A DNA stretch of 64,000 nucleotides from Weissella paramesenteroides ATCC 33313 (GCF_000160575.1 NZ_GG697128.1:538237-602236), one strand, 5' to 3'; shown: positions 46,395-54,862, counted from the stretch's first letter. Notes: generated from the sequence alone by a model not told the origin. Numbers and translations are program-made.

Positions 46395-47279
46395 TTATTT
46401 TAAAAATGACTCTTGTTGGTATTCAGGGTTAGGATATTCATAGAATCCCTTTCCTGCTGCCAATCCCGTATGTCCCTCATCGATCATTTCTTTTATCAAA
46501 CGAGCAATTTTGGCTTGTTCTTCATCTGTGTCTGACCTTGATAAAGCTAAATTATAGGGTGTCTGTAAACCAACAACATCTAATATTGCAAACGGTCCCA
46601 TTGGGGCCTTCGTTGCTAACATCCAGGCTTTATCAATTGTATGAGGATCGGAAACACCATTTGCCCATAGTTTTTGTCCCGCATCTAGAAATGGAACTAA
46701 GAGTGAATTTAGAATATAACCATGTTGTTCCTTGTTTAATTTAAAAGGGACCATTCGGATATCTCTCGCAAATTTCACAAGTTCGTCAATATACTTCTCA
46801 TCAGTTCCCGCATGCCCCATAATTTCAGCATTATTGTTAACCCATATTTGGTTAGCAAAATGTAGGGCTAAAAATTTTTCTGGACGATCAACACTGTCAA
46901 CAAATTGAGATGGAACGAGCGTAGAAGAATTTGAAACAAATATTGCTTTTTGGGGAGCAACTCTCGAAAGTTGCTTATAAAAATCCTTCTTAATGTTGAC
47001 ATTTTCTGGAATGGCCTCAATTACTAGATCTGCGTCCTGAACAGCATCAGCTAGATTAGAACTAAAGCGGATGTTTTCAATAACTTCATCCGCTTTTTGA
47101 CCATCTTCATAGAAATTTTTATAAATATCAGGATATGATGTCATTAATTGTTCAGAGTGTTTTAGAGCAGAATCATTGACATCATAAACCGTAACATTGA
47201 ATCCCATGAACTGACTTTGAAAGGCAATTTGCCCACCTAAAATACCACCACCTGCAACAGTTACATTTTTTATAGACAT
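46395..47279 (-). CDS. 3-hydroxyacyl-CoA dehydrogenase family protein
   Basis: 294 residues. The Rossmann motif VAGGGILGGQIAFQ (about 9), VIEAIPENVNIKKDFYKQL, SNSSTLVPSQF, the catalytic His in ALHFANQIWVNNNAEIMGH, and GYILNSLLVPFLDAGQKLW mark the family of NAD-dependent 3-hydroxybutyryl-CoA type enzymes. It is the first gene of a probable two-gene unit with ohyA. A role in oxidising a hydroxy-acid product or a CoA derivative is plausible, but the gene's substrate is unknown. GGAGGAGA lies before the ATG. Confidence 0.9.
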   Translation of the reverse strand: MSIKNVTVAGGGILGGQIAFQSQFMGFNVTVYDVNDSALKHSEQLMTSYPDIYKNFYEDGQKADEVIENIRFSSNLADAVQDADLVIEAIPENVNIKKDFYKQLSRVAPQKAIFVSNSSTLVPSQFVDSVDRPEKFLALHFANQIWVNNNAEIMGHAGTDEKYIDELVKFARDIRMVPFKLNKEQHGYILNSLLVPFLDAGQKLWANGVSDPHTIDKAWMLATKAPMGPFAILDVVGLQTPYNLALSRSDTDEEQAKIARLIKEMIDEGHTGLAAGKGFYEYPNPEYQQESFLK

Positions 47280-47345
47280 GTTGTCTCCTCCTATTAATGA
47301 TTTAATAGGCTGATTATAACACTAATAAAAAGCGCTTTCAAAAAA

Positions 47346-47379
47346 TAGCAACTAAAATGATTGTTTCACTTTAGTTGCT
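47346..47379. terminator. Hairpin AGCAACTAAA/TTTAGTTGCT
   Basis: A 10-bp perfect stem with a 13-base loop, upstream of the dehydrogenase gene. It may end the short remnant frame that crosses it or act in cis on the operon promoter. Confidence 0.5.
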
Positions 47380-47455
47380 GCAAACCCCATAAATAATCGG
47401 CATGACTTTGAAAGATGGCGGAGTCTTTGATTTGTAGGTCGATTTGTTGAAACAT
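47366..47455 (-). pseudogene. Short recombinase-like N-terminal remnant
   Basis: The minus strand reads MFQQIDLQIKDSAIFQSHAD then a stop after 29 codons, with GGAG upstream. The start resembles the opening of the plasmid recombinase at 44259 (IxLxIKDS). It is too short to function. Confidence 0.35.
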
Positions 47456-47533
47456 GAGAAACTCCTTTTTGACGTACGTGATAACGTACGTTATACTTAT
47501 AGTAAGAGAAAGCTAAGAAAAGAGGCGATTGTT

Positions 47534-47791
47534 ATGGATATTATCACACCAACTAAAGCAAGAGATAATCTATTTTCGTTGATCAAAGAAACTAATCGTG
47601 ACTCAGCACCTGTATTTATTTCGGGTGCCGAGACTAGTAAGAGTGCGGTATTAATTGGTAAGAAAGATTATGATGCTTTGCAAGAGACATTGTCATTGTT
47701 TATGAATGGTCAAATGCCGATTGCTTTTAGTCGAGAAAATGATGAGTCAGTTGATTTAGAGAATATGATTGCCGAGATAGATAATGAGTGA
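47534..47791 (+). CDS. yefM: YefM/Phd-family antitoxin
   Basis: 85 residues: MDIITPTKARDNLFSLIKET, ISGAETSKSAVLIGKKDYDA and an acidic, disordered C-terminus ending AEIDNE, the usual Phd/YefM layout. The N-terminal domain binds the operator and the C-terminal part wraps the toxin. AGAGGCG precedes the ATG. It overlaps the start of the YoeB-like gene by 8 bp. A palindromic ACGTACGTTAT-type sequence at 47471-47492 upstream may be the autoregulatory operator. Confidence 0.88.
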   Translation: MDIITPTKARDNLFSLIKETNRDSAPVFISGAETSKSAVLIGKKDYDALQETLSLFMNGQMPIAFSRENDESVDLENMIAEIDNE

Positions 47792-48095
47792 GTGGCGTAT
47801 CAAGATAAAGAAATCAGCAAAGAGTGATTTGAAAAAGGTACTAAAAAGTCCGTTACGTTCATCTTTTGAAGATATCGTTACCGTGTTACAAACGGATCCT
47901 TATTTAGCGATTCAATCGTTTGAGAAGTTGACACCACCAGCTGCTGGATATTATTCACGTTGAATTAATGGTCAGCACAGGGTGGTTTATAAAATTGATA
48001 ATGAAAGCAAAATAGTCGAAATTTATTCTTGTTGGGCACATTATGAAAGTGGCTCACTAGAGATGAAAGGGAAGTCATCAACCCGCCGAAATTGA
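47784..48095 (+). pseudogene. yoeB: YoeB/Txe-family toxin with premature stop
   Basis: From ATG at 47784 the frame reads WRIKIKKSAKSDLKKVLKSP, then SFEKLTPPAAGYYSR, a TGA at 47961-47963, and continues in frame INGQHRVVYKIDNESKIVEI, YSCWAHYES to a TGA at 48093-48095. The expected motif is YSRRINGQHRVVY, so a CGA to TGA change explains the stop. The RNase residues downstream of it (the Arg and the C-terminal His-Tyr region) are lost from the product. Confidence 0.88.
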
Positions 48096-48119
48096 GTAGT
48101 TATTAAATATAATAACATA

Positions 48120-48164
48120 AAAATAGCCCCCATTAATGTGATTATCGTTAATGGGGGTTATTTT
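48120..48164. terminator. Terminator after the toxin-antitoxin locus
   Basis: AATAGCCCCCATTAA and TTAATGGGGGTTATT form a 14-15 bp stem, 25 bp after the toxin frame, with a T-rich tail. Confidence 0.9.
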
Positions 48165-48313
48165 ATTAACTTTTTCGAGGGGCGATTTTGTAATTACAGC
48201 CCCTATTGTTCTGTGAACGGAATAAAAACTATTAAACATTATGTTTTACTTTCCAAAAATCGATCATAGTACACTTATTTTAGGAAAGAATAAATACCTC
48301 TTAATAGTCTGTA

Positions 48314-48797
48314 TTAACTTTTTATATTTTGGCTAAGTGCACTTTCACGTTCTAATATTTTGCGATCATTTAATACCAAATAGATTGTTAGAATAAATAT
48401 TAATTCTAAGGCAATAAAAATAACAGAAGAGTTAGCTTGTCATCCAAATTTATCAACCAGTATACCAATTAAGGCGGTTGCTCCAACTTCTCCTAATACG
48501 TATTGGAAGAAGCCAATGAAACCTGTCGAAACACCAACAGCAAATTTAGGAACTGCTTCATTAATCATTAATCCAATAAGTGTTGCAGGTGCATAAATCA
48601 AGGTTCCCATAAAGAACAAATCAATTGTTATGAGAGTTTGATTTGTACTAAAGAAATAAATTAGTAATGAAGCAGTTAATCCAAATAAACACCATAGACA
48701 AACTAACGCACGCTGTCCTTTTAGCTTATCTGATAAAATTCCCATTATAATAACACCAGGTACGGCAGCAATTTCAAAAATTCCTACTAACCATTGA
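48314..48797 (-). pseudogene. MFS sugar-phosphate transporter (UhpT/GlpT type), 3' fragment with nonsense mutation
   Basis: The minus strand begins within WLVGIFEIAAVPGVIIMGIL, continues through GLMINEAVPKFAVGVSTGF and GEVGATALIGILVDKFG, meets a TGA at 48440-48442 in place of a likely TGG, and goes on in frame with ANSSVIFIALELIFILTIYL to a TAA at 48314. Only the last four or so membrane segments remain. The 5' part is deleted at about 48797. Confidence 0.75.
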
Positions 48798-48900
48798 CAT
48801 TAGTCCAAAAAGTGGGCGATAATTCACTTAAAAATTTATCATTTTTTCGTTCAGTAAAACCCAAAAAAAGAGTGGCATATGCCACTCTCAAAATTATAAT

Positions 48901-49311
48901 TCAGTTCATTTTAGCAAACGCAACTAACGACCCCTGGTCACAGGATTCAAATCCATTCTTTTCATAAAAATGTCTAACATCAGATGCTTCTTCAGTTAAA
49001 AGAACTTTTTGTCGAACATTATTATATTTAATTAACATTTGTTGCAATAATTCACTTGCAATACCCTTATTCTGATAAGCATTCAAAATAAGTATATCTT
49101 GTATATACATAATCGTTAATTCGTCTCCAACAACTCTAATAAGTCCTACTAACTTATCATTATCCCAAGCAGATATAACATCTAACGATTGTAATACAGC
49201 TTGTTTTAATACTTTCAAATCTTGAGTATACGCAAACCAACCAACATCGTTATATAAATTTTCTAATTGCTTAATATCAATATCCTTAATTGTACTAAAA
49301 TTTATTGTCAT
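48901..49311 (-). CDS. GNAT-family N-acetyltransferase
   Basis: 136 residues from the ATG at 49311 (AGGGGG upstream). The GNAT fold is visible: LVGLIRVVGDELTIMYIQDI (beta 2-4), then the acetyl-CoA loop LNAYQNKGIASELLQQML (Q/RxxGxA) and HFYEKNGFESC. It acetylates an unknown small molecule or protein. It stands alone in the island between an MFS remnant and the unrecognised cluster. Confidence 0.85.
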   Translation of the reverse strand: MTINFSTIKDIDIKQLENLYNDVGWFAYTQDLKVLKQAVLQSLDVISAWDNDKLVGLIRVVGDELTIMYIQDILILNAYQNKGIASELLQQMLIKYNNVRQKVLLTEEASDVRHFYEKNGFESCDQGSLVAFAKMN

Positions 49312-49553
49312 TTTTATTATCCCCCTATTCAAATTTTTATATTGAATAGTCGATCCATAATTTATCCACTGTCTTATACCTCCTTTTAAAATACATAATT
49401 TTATCTAATCAATTTATGATTTAATTTCTCCCGTTTCATAATCAACATTAAATCTACCGTATTTTCTTTCTTTATATACTAGATATATACTATAAATATA
49501 GAAAATTAATTAATTCATATCTGAATAAGATGGATTATGTTTACTTTTAAATT

Positions 49554-50156
49554 TTAAAAATATTTTTCAATCTGCTGCGTTGTCATAAATTCACGTATGA
49601 ATTCAGCCTGCCATTCATTATTGTCGATGAAATCATGTAATTGTTGCTGATTAACATTTTTTCTTAGATTAACTTTAAGATATTTTCGCATTATTTTTTT
49701 CATACTATCATCAGCATGCTTATATGGACGATAAAACATAGGAATCATCTTAGGAGATAGTTTTTTATCTTTTTCAATAATCTCCAAAATATCTCTAGGG
49801 TCAAGACTATCTACAGTTCTAAGATAATCTAATAACATAGTTTTTAATGCAATATTTTTTGCATTATTTAGTGTATCGTTATCAACAAAATTACCGTTTT
49901 CATCTTTCAAACTATAATTTTCATCTTCAAAACGTAATATACATTCACTTCCAACATACAATTGTTTTTTCGTAATATGGTTAGTAATTAAGAATTTATA
50001 TCTTATGGGAAAATGGTCACAAAGCTGACATGTCGAATCAGCTTCAATATTATCTTCCATATGATCAAAATACCATTCTTCCAAGGCTATATGCAAAGAA
50101 TATTTTTCAATACTTAAAGGGAAAATATTCTTTTTTACATTATCAATCCAATTCAT
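49554..50156 (-). CDS. Unrecognised protein with a CxxC zinc-ribbon-like motif (200 aa)
   Basis: The N-terminal 35 residues are helical (IALEEWYFDHMEDN). A compact motif follows: STCQLCDHFPIRYKFLITNH then QLYVGSECILRF (Cys43, Cys46, Cys72), which suggests a small zinc-binding module. The C-terminal 110 residues are helical and charged. There is no membrane segment. It is the third gene of a same-strand series at the integrase end of the island, 60 bp after the 217-residue gene. Function unknown; accessory or defence roles are possible only by position. Confidence 0.7.
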   Translation of the reverse strand: MNWIDNVKKNIFPLSIEKYSLHIALEEWYFDHMEDNIEADSTCQLCDHFPIRYKFLITNHITKKQLYVGSECILRFEDENYSLKDENGNFVDNDTLNNAKNIALKTMLLDYLRTVDSLDPRDILEIIEKDKKLSPKMIPMFYRPYKHADDSMKKIMRKYLKVNLRKNVNQQQLHDFIDNNEWQAEFIREFMTTQQIEKYF

Positions 50157-50215
50157 ACGTAGCCAATTCTCCTAAAAATTTATAGTTTCAGTAATTATCA
50201 AAAAATTATGTTAAT

Positions 50216-50869
50216 TTATTTTCTATTAAATAAATCTATTACTACTACTCTTTTAAAAATTGAGTCAATATTTCCCTCTTCGTAACTTATTGATTTAAAT
50301 TTATCTGTATTATTTAAATCACTTACCACTTGCAATACAAATTCAGACGGTTCAGTATTGTAGGATGATAAAAAATACTGCTCATTACTGATTTCACTTT
50401 CATCCGATGACAATCTATCATTTTGTTCATCAATCCATTCATGCATGCTCTCACACCAATCAGAAAACGCTTTATCCCAAATATCATTTTTACGTTCGTT
50501 TTCATCGACAGGATCTGTGGCTCTCAAAAGTACACTAGTACGGAATTTTTGAATGCCTGCTACTCTAAATTTAGAAACAATATCTTGTTTATTTTTATTA
50601 AAAATTGAAATACGTCCAGACTTTCTTTCACTATTTACTACATTCCTTACTTTTAAGCCAAGAGAATAAGCCAATATTTCGTAGAGAACTTGAACTTTAG
50701 GATACCAATTTTTTTCTGGTAATTTTAAATTATAATCCAAAAGCCAAGTAATCTCATCTAATTTCTGCAAATTATTAATTGCCTTATGTAACCTTGATTT
50801 TACTAGGGCATTCTTAGCCCTCTTTTCATCTATTTGTTTAACAACACTGTTTAATGACTGATATTTCAT
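50216..50869 (-). CDS. Unrecognised protein (217 aa) in the integrase-proximal cluster
   Basis: The protein starts MKYQSLNSVVKQIDEKRAKN, has a mostly helical, charged sequence, a central conserved-looking stretch (FRTSVLLRATDPVDENERKN) and an acidic segment (DEQNDRLSSDESEISNEQYF). No enzyme motif or membrane segment is evident. Its ATG is two bases after the stop of a truncated upstream gene (50872-50985), so the three were co-transcribed. Very low GC, like the gene after it. Confidence 0.65.
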   Translation of the reverse strand: MKYQSLNSVVKQIDEKRAKNALVKSRLHKAINNLQKLDEITWLLDYNLKLPEKNWYPKVQVLYEILAYSLGLKVRNVVNSERKSGRISIFNKNKQDIVSKFRVAGIQKFRTSVLLRATDPVDENERKNDIWDKAFSDWCESMHEWIDEQNDRLSSDESEISNEQYFLSSYNTEPSEFVLQVVSDLNNTDKFKSISYEEGNIDSIFKRVVVIDLFNRK

Positions 50870-50871
50870 AA

Positions 50872-50985
50872 TTACTTACTAAAACCCATTAAATATTCTA
50901 TAAATTTTGTATGATCGGATATACCAACTACATCATGTAAACCAATTACTTTATAATTACTACCAACTAGTATTTTTACATTAGG
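50872..50985 (-). pseudogene. 5'-truncated first gene of the integrase-proximal cluster
   Basis: The minus strand holds the last 37 codons of a gene, reading VKILVGSNYKVIGLHDVVGI and ending FIEYLMGFSK, directly coupled to the next ATG. The break at about 50986 coincides with the 5' truncation of the integrase on the other strand, so one deletion removed the starts of both genes. Confidence 0.5.
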
Positions 50986-50990
50986 GAATA

Positions 50991-51952
50991 ATGTTACGTG
51001 ATGCTTATGAGATGTGGTTAGTTACCTATAAGCCCAAAGTAGCCGATACAACTTACTTCCGTGTTACTCGTTTCATGGATAACCGTGTCTTTGTTGCTAA
51101 ATGGTTCAAAGATAGCTATGTAGATGAGATTACACCCACTATTTTACAGCAATTTATAAATGAATTGAGTACCATTGTACATGATTACAATAAAAATCTC
51201 ATGCCGTTAAAACAAACACTTGCACAATGTGTTGTTATGGATTTAATCGAAACAAACCCATTTGATAAGATTGTTAAGCCAAAAGCTAAACCATCTCCCA
51301 TATTTACGGATAGGCTAGACTTCTATACAGTCGAACAGCTTAATACGTTCATGAGCAGTGCTAAAAAACTGTATGGTACTGATGACAATATGTATAGAAT
51401 TTATGCGCTGTTTCGTACGCTGACATTTACAGGCATGAGGCGTGGCGAATTGTTAGCACTCAAATGGTCGGATATTGATTATAAAAATAATCTGATCCAT
51501 ATCACTAAGAACCTTGTCACTAGTTCGGGCGTAAAAGAGGTGATCCACCCACCAAAAACCAAAGCGGGTAAACGTGATGTTAAAGTTGATAACACCACGC
51601 TGGCAATTCTGCGCCACTGGCAGGCTGTACAAGCTAAATTAACGCTCGCTAGTGGCTTGCAATCAACTGGGATAGATTTACTAATGGAGACTTAACGGGC
51701 TATCAGAACGTTAATAAATTGCGTTTGTGGTTAATTCAAGTAGCTAAACAAGCTAACTTGCCACGTATCAAAGTTCATGGTTTCCGTCATACTTATGCCA
51801 CCCTTGCTATTCAAGCAGGAATGAATATAAAACAATTACAATGTCAATTAGGGCATGATGATGTTCAAACTACCCTATCTGTTTACAGTGGACTGACTGA
51901 AATAGTCAAAGCAAAGACAGCAGACGTATTTACGTCACTGGTTAATTTTTAG
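50991..51952 (+). pseudogene. int: Island integrase (tyrosine recombinase), 5'-truncated and frameshifted
   Basis: The frame begins inside the core-binding domain (RDAYEMWLVTYKPKVADTTY). The catalytic domain follows: RTLTFTGMRRGELLALKWSD (first Arg), then a break near 51680 where a run of four T has lost one (the expected TNGDLTGYQNVNKL is in another frame), then VHGFRHTYATLAIQAGMN (HxxR) and LGHDDVQTTLSVYSGLT (His, Tyr). The N-terminal arm-binding domain, about 70-90 residues, is missing. It lies 116 bp from attR. Confidence 0.9.
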
Positions 51953-51957
51953 ATTAT

Positions 51958-52020
51958 TGTGTATTTAAGTGGTTAGACCCCTTAGGTATTCTCAAATATG
52001 TGTATTTTAATGTGTATTTC
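51958..52020. repeat. Right integrase arm-type sites
   Basis: TGTGTATTTA (51958), TGTGTATTTT (51999) and TGTGTATTTC (52011). The last two are 12 bp apart and followed by CTGA, exactly as at 21167 and 21179 on the left. Confidence 0.7.
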
Positions 52021-52067
52021 TGAAACTTAAGTGCCTTTATATCGGACTTTGTGGGACTTTAACTTAC

Positions 52068-52083
52068 TCCCCCCGGGTTCATA
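52068..52083 (+). other. attR, partial copy of the tRNA-Arg 3' end
   Basis: TCCCCCCGGGTTCATA, one mismatch to 21030-21045. No second tRNA gene is formed here. Confidence 0.8.
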
Positions 52084-52474
52084 TATAAATCGCTATGAAC
52101 GTTAATTTAAAGGCGTTTCTGTTTTGGTTGGTGCCGAATTCAAATTTTAGTCTGTTGAACGATTGTTAGTTTAGTCGCTCAACGGGCTTTTTGTTTATCA
52201 ATACAATTTGATTGAATAGCAGTTTTTTATTGCTCTGATAACCTCATTCTCAATTGTTTAATAAATTTACTTTTTCAGTAGACAAGTGAATTGTATTTGA
52301 TGCCTCGTTCCTTGCTTACATCCTGCCATTAAAATAATCAGTTATCAGCTCTCTGAAATAGTTACAGCAACAGCATTCAATGAAAGATTCATATAGTAGA
52401 AAATTATAAATAATTAACAACAATTGCTAATAAAAACGCCTAGTTATAATAACCAAGCGTTTCAGTAAATTTAT
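52084..52474. other. Gap right of attR without recognised gene
   Basis: Contains a possible hairpin GTTGA...TCAAC with T-rich tail near 52151-52195 and AT-rich sequence. I find no supported gene. Confidence 0.4.
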
Positions 52475-52692
52475 TTAATCTAATACTTTTAAATCTTTAA
52501 TGTCTTGAATGAAGTAAGCTTCATAAACATTACTATTGGCAGTCTCGTTATCTAGAGATAGTGTTGCCGGCCCATCTTCTTCATCTTCAGAATCGTCATA
52601 ATCAAACGCATATCCTACAATTTTCCTACCATACCAAGTAAACGAAACTTTTTATGATTTTGAGCTAATTTTTCATAGTCAATCATGTTCAT
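52475..52692 (-). pseudogene. Small phage-like gene with one-base frameshift
   Basis: The minus strand reads MNMIDYEKLAQNHKK, then in another frame VSFTWYGRKIVGYAFDYDDS and NVYEAYFIQDIKDLKVLD. The total span is one base short of an open frame near 52650. The start overlaps the end of the 77-residue gene. Acidic and phage-accessory-like; no family named. Confidence 0.5.
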
Positions 52693-52912
52693 CTGTCCCC
52701 CTATCGTTTGTATAAAGTGATATTGTATCGCCTTTAAATATGACCTTTAACAAAAATGAGGCCTTTGGTGGTTTATGAGTATGGGGTAACGTTAAATGTA
52801 AAACCTCGTACAAATTGCCTTGCTCATCTCTGGCCGCCAACTTTCTGATGAATGATCGTGCGGTATTCCGATACTTTAAATACTTAGAATGCTCTTTGTT
52901 TTTTCTTGCCAA
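52679..52912 (-). CDS. Hypothetical phage-like protein (77 aa)
   Basis: A basic 77-residue protein, with YLKYRNTARSFIRKLAARDE and LLKVIFKGDTISLYTNDRG. It overlaps the next frame by 14 bp, as phage genes often do. The layout resembles small accessory genes of lactobacillar phages. No domain is recognised. Confidence 0.5.
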   Translation of the reverse strand: MARKNKEHSKYLKYRNTARSFIRKLAARDEQGNLYEVLHLTLPHTHKPPKASFLLKVIFKGDTISLYTNDRGTDEHD

Positions 52913-53231
52913 CGCTTGTTAGCTTCTGTTTGTGCGTTCTTATCGGTCATTCAGTTAGTACCTCCATATCTCTAACTCAATATAATTATATTAATACCGA
53001 TAGTAACAAACATTAACACTTTTATACAATAAAAAACGCTAAACACCAACGTTTAACGGCTATTTTTGTATACTAATTACTATATACAACTTCATCCGTT
53101 TCCATTATGATAATTAAGTAGTGAATTTGAGTTAGCTACTCAATGAAACTATCCGAGTTAGTGAGTATATCCATACCTTACACATTCTCAAATTTGGGAG
53201 GTGTGATGATGATACAAAATTCTACGGGAGT

Positions 53232-53336
53232 ATGCTCGCATGGTGTCTCTGGCTATCTGTGTTAGGCGCTCTAGGTAAGTTTGCTATCAACTTAGCAAAA
53301 GCCTACGAGATAAAGAAAAACGCTGATAAGCCGTAA
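53232..53336 (+). CDS. Small hydrophobic peptide (34 aa), possible toxin- or holin-like
   Basis: MLAWCLWLSVLGALGKFAIN then a charged tail ending KKNADKP. It has one membrane segment with a lysine-rich end. The stop lies within an inverted repeat (CGCTGAT...ATCAGCG), and a terminator with T run follows at 53387-53417. This layout recalls type I toxins, but the ribosome site (GGGAG) is only three bases from the ATG and no antisense RNA is proven. Confidence 0.35.
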   Translation: MLAWCLWLSVLGALGKFAINLAKAYEIKKNADKP

Positions 53337-53386
53337 AGACTAATCAGCGCAATTCTATAAAAAGAATATTCTCAAACTCGGTAGTC

Positions 53387-53417
53387 TGTAAGGTGTGCGA
53401 TACCTTGCAGGCTTTTT
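53387..53417 (+). terminator. Intrinsic terminator
   Basis: CTGTAAGGT and ACCTTGCAG form a stem with one mismatch followed by GCTTTTTTG. Confidence 0.75.
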
Positions 53418-53545
53418 TGTATGTCTTAATTATACGGTGTGAACTCCCAGTTTGTAAAGTTCTTACTTACCCCCATAAAACAATTTAATTATAAGGGCTA
53501 CACAATTTTTATCCATCTACAAACAACACCATACGTAGCGTTTTA

Positions 53546-53881
53546 TTAAGGTTTAATATACCCAAATCCATCGCGTTGTTTGATTGCTAGCTCAACTACT
53601 CCTGAAGGGACTACTTTCACATGATTTTGTAAATCATCTTCTTGAATTTCGCGTTGATCCATTGAATTTTTGCAAGCTCTAACATCAATGCCAATCTCGA
53701 ATAATTCGCTTAAATTTTACTTCGAATTAATTATTGTGTCAGAAATGGCTTCCCCATTGACAACCACTTCAATAACACCACTTTCGTTATTGCTCTGCAT
53801 CCATTCATGTAGATGTTTGAGATTTGAAATAACGACAGACCATTTTTGCGTTTCATCTATATGAAAAATTGTATTCAACAT
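53546..53881 (-). pseudogene. DsrE-family protein with in-frame stop
   Basis: The minus strand from ATG at 53881 reads MLNTIFHIDETQKWSVVISN, VIEVVVNGEAISDTIINSK, a TAA at 53717-53719, then in frame NLSELFEIGIDVRACKNSMD and VVPSGVVELAIKQRDGFGYI to the end. This is the complete DsrE/DsrF-like fold (AC-N-S motif and VPSGVxEL) with a single nonsense codon in the middle. AGGAAAG lies before the ATG. Confidence 0.8.
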
Positions 53882-53982
53882 TTAAAACTTTCCTCCAATT
53901 TAATAGGTATAAAAGTTCATTTAACAAATATCATGTAAAAAGTTCCCTCTTAAAAATCTTATCAAACTTCCCCCACTAACAA

Positions 53983-54687
53983 TTAACCTGCTTGCTTAAC
54001 CTGGTTAACAACATATTTTGCCAACTCAAACTGCGCATCAATGACATATTCAGACGGATAGTGTGTCTGTTCTTGCGCAACTGATAATTCAGTACATCCT
54101 AAAATAATGTAATCACACTCACACTCTTCAAAAAAATATTCAATTAATTGATAATACTTTTCCTGGTCAACAAAATTTCTATTTTTAATGTCTTCATAGA
54201 TCAATGACATAACCAAGTTCTGTTGATATTCATCAGGTATCACCGGAGTGACGTTTTTCCCAATTAATGCCTTTTGATAGATACCTGCTGAAATCGTTCC
54301 ATTTGTAGCCATAATGCCAACTCTAATACTCTTATTGGTTTCTTTTTTACAAGCTTTCACAGCTAGTTCAGGCATACTAAAAATTGGTACCTCTGACTGC
54401 TTTTGCAACTCTGGTAAAAAATAATGTGCGGTATTACAAGTTATTACAATAAATGACACGCCAAGATAATTCAATTTTTCAACGTCTGATGCTAAAAAGG
54501 GCAACGGATTTTGCTTTGTATGATCAGATATATAAGCTGTTCGATCCGGAATTGATGCATGATTAAAAACAATATAATCTAAATAATCTTGATCTTTATG
54601 TGTAACAGTCAATTCATTGATGATATGTACAAAATTTTCGGTAGCTATCGTACCCATTCCCCCAATGATGCCAAAAGATTTTTTCAC
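53983..54687 (-). CDS. Aspartate/glutamate racemase family protein
   Basis: 234 residues from a GTG at 54687, which has GGAGGGG seven bases upstream. Motifs: FGIIGGMGTIATENF, the first catalytic Cys in VITCNTAHYF (about 83), SMPELAVKACK, and the second Cys in IILGCTELSVAQ (about 198). These enzymes interconvert L- and D-Asp or Glu; D-Asp supplies the interpeptide bridge in many lactobacilli. Substrate preference cannot be decided here. Confidence 0.9.
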   Translation of the reverse strand: MKKSFGIIGGMGTIATENFVHIINELTVTHKDQDYLDYIVFNHASIPDRTAYISDHTKQNPLPFLASDVEKLNYLGVSFIVITCNTAHYFLPELQKQSEVPIFSMPELAVKACKKETNKSIRVGIMATNGTISAGIYQKALIGKNVTPVIPDEYQQNLVMSLIYEDIKNRNFVDQEKYYQLIEYFFEECECDYIILGCTELSVAQEQTHYPSEYVIDAQFELAKYVVNQVKQAG

Positions 54688-54795
54688 TTCTACCCCTCCA
54701 CACTTCACTAAAATTAATATCCCATTAAAAATTAATTATACATTTTTTCATTGGAAAAACAATCTGGCTTTTGTGCGTAAAATTGCTTGTTCAAA

Positions 54796-54846
54796 CAAAT
54801 AGAGCCATAGGTCTACTGAAAAATTTATAGACCAATGACTCTATTG
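54796..54846. terminator. Hairpin between racemase and nuclease genes
   Basis: AATAGAGCCATAGGTCTA and TAGACCAATGACTCTATT pair with few mismatches around an AT loop, and lie 17 bp after the nuclease stop. Confidence 0.75.
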
Positions 54847-54862
54847 TATAGACATCTTTAAA

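Larger units (their letters stand above)
21030..52083. mobile_element. 31-kb composite genomic island integrated at tRNA-Arg
   Basis: The borders are the 16-bp att repeats at tRNA-Arg and near 52.07 kb. A tyrosine integrase homologue lies just inside the right end. Both ends carry the same pair of arm-type repeats. The interior mixes prophage remnants, plasmid replicon remnants, five IS elements or fragments, and cargo genes. The integrase is truncated and frameshifted, so the island is probably no longer excisable on its own. Confidence 0.75.
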
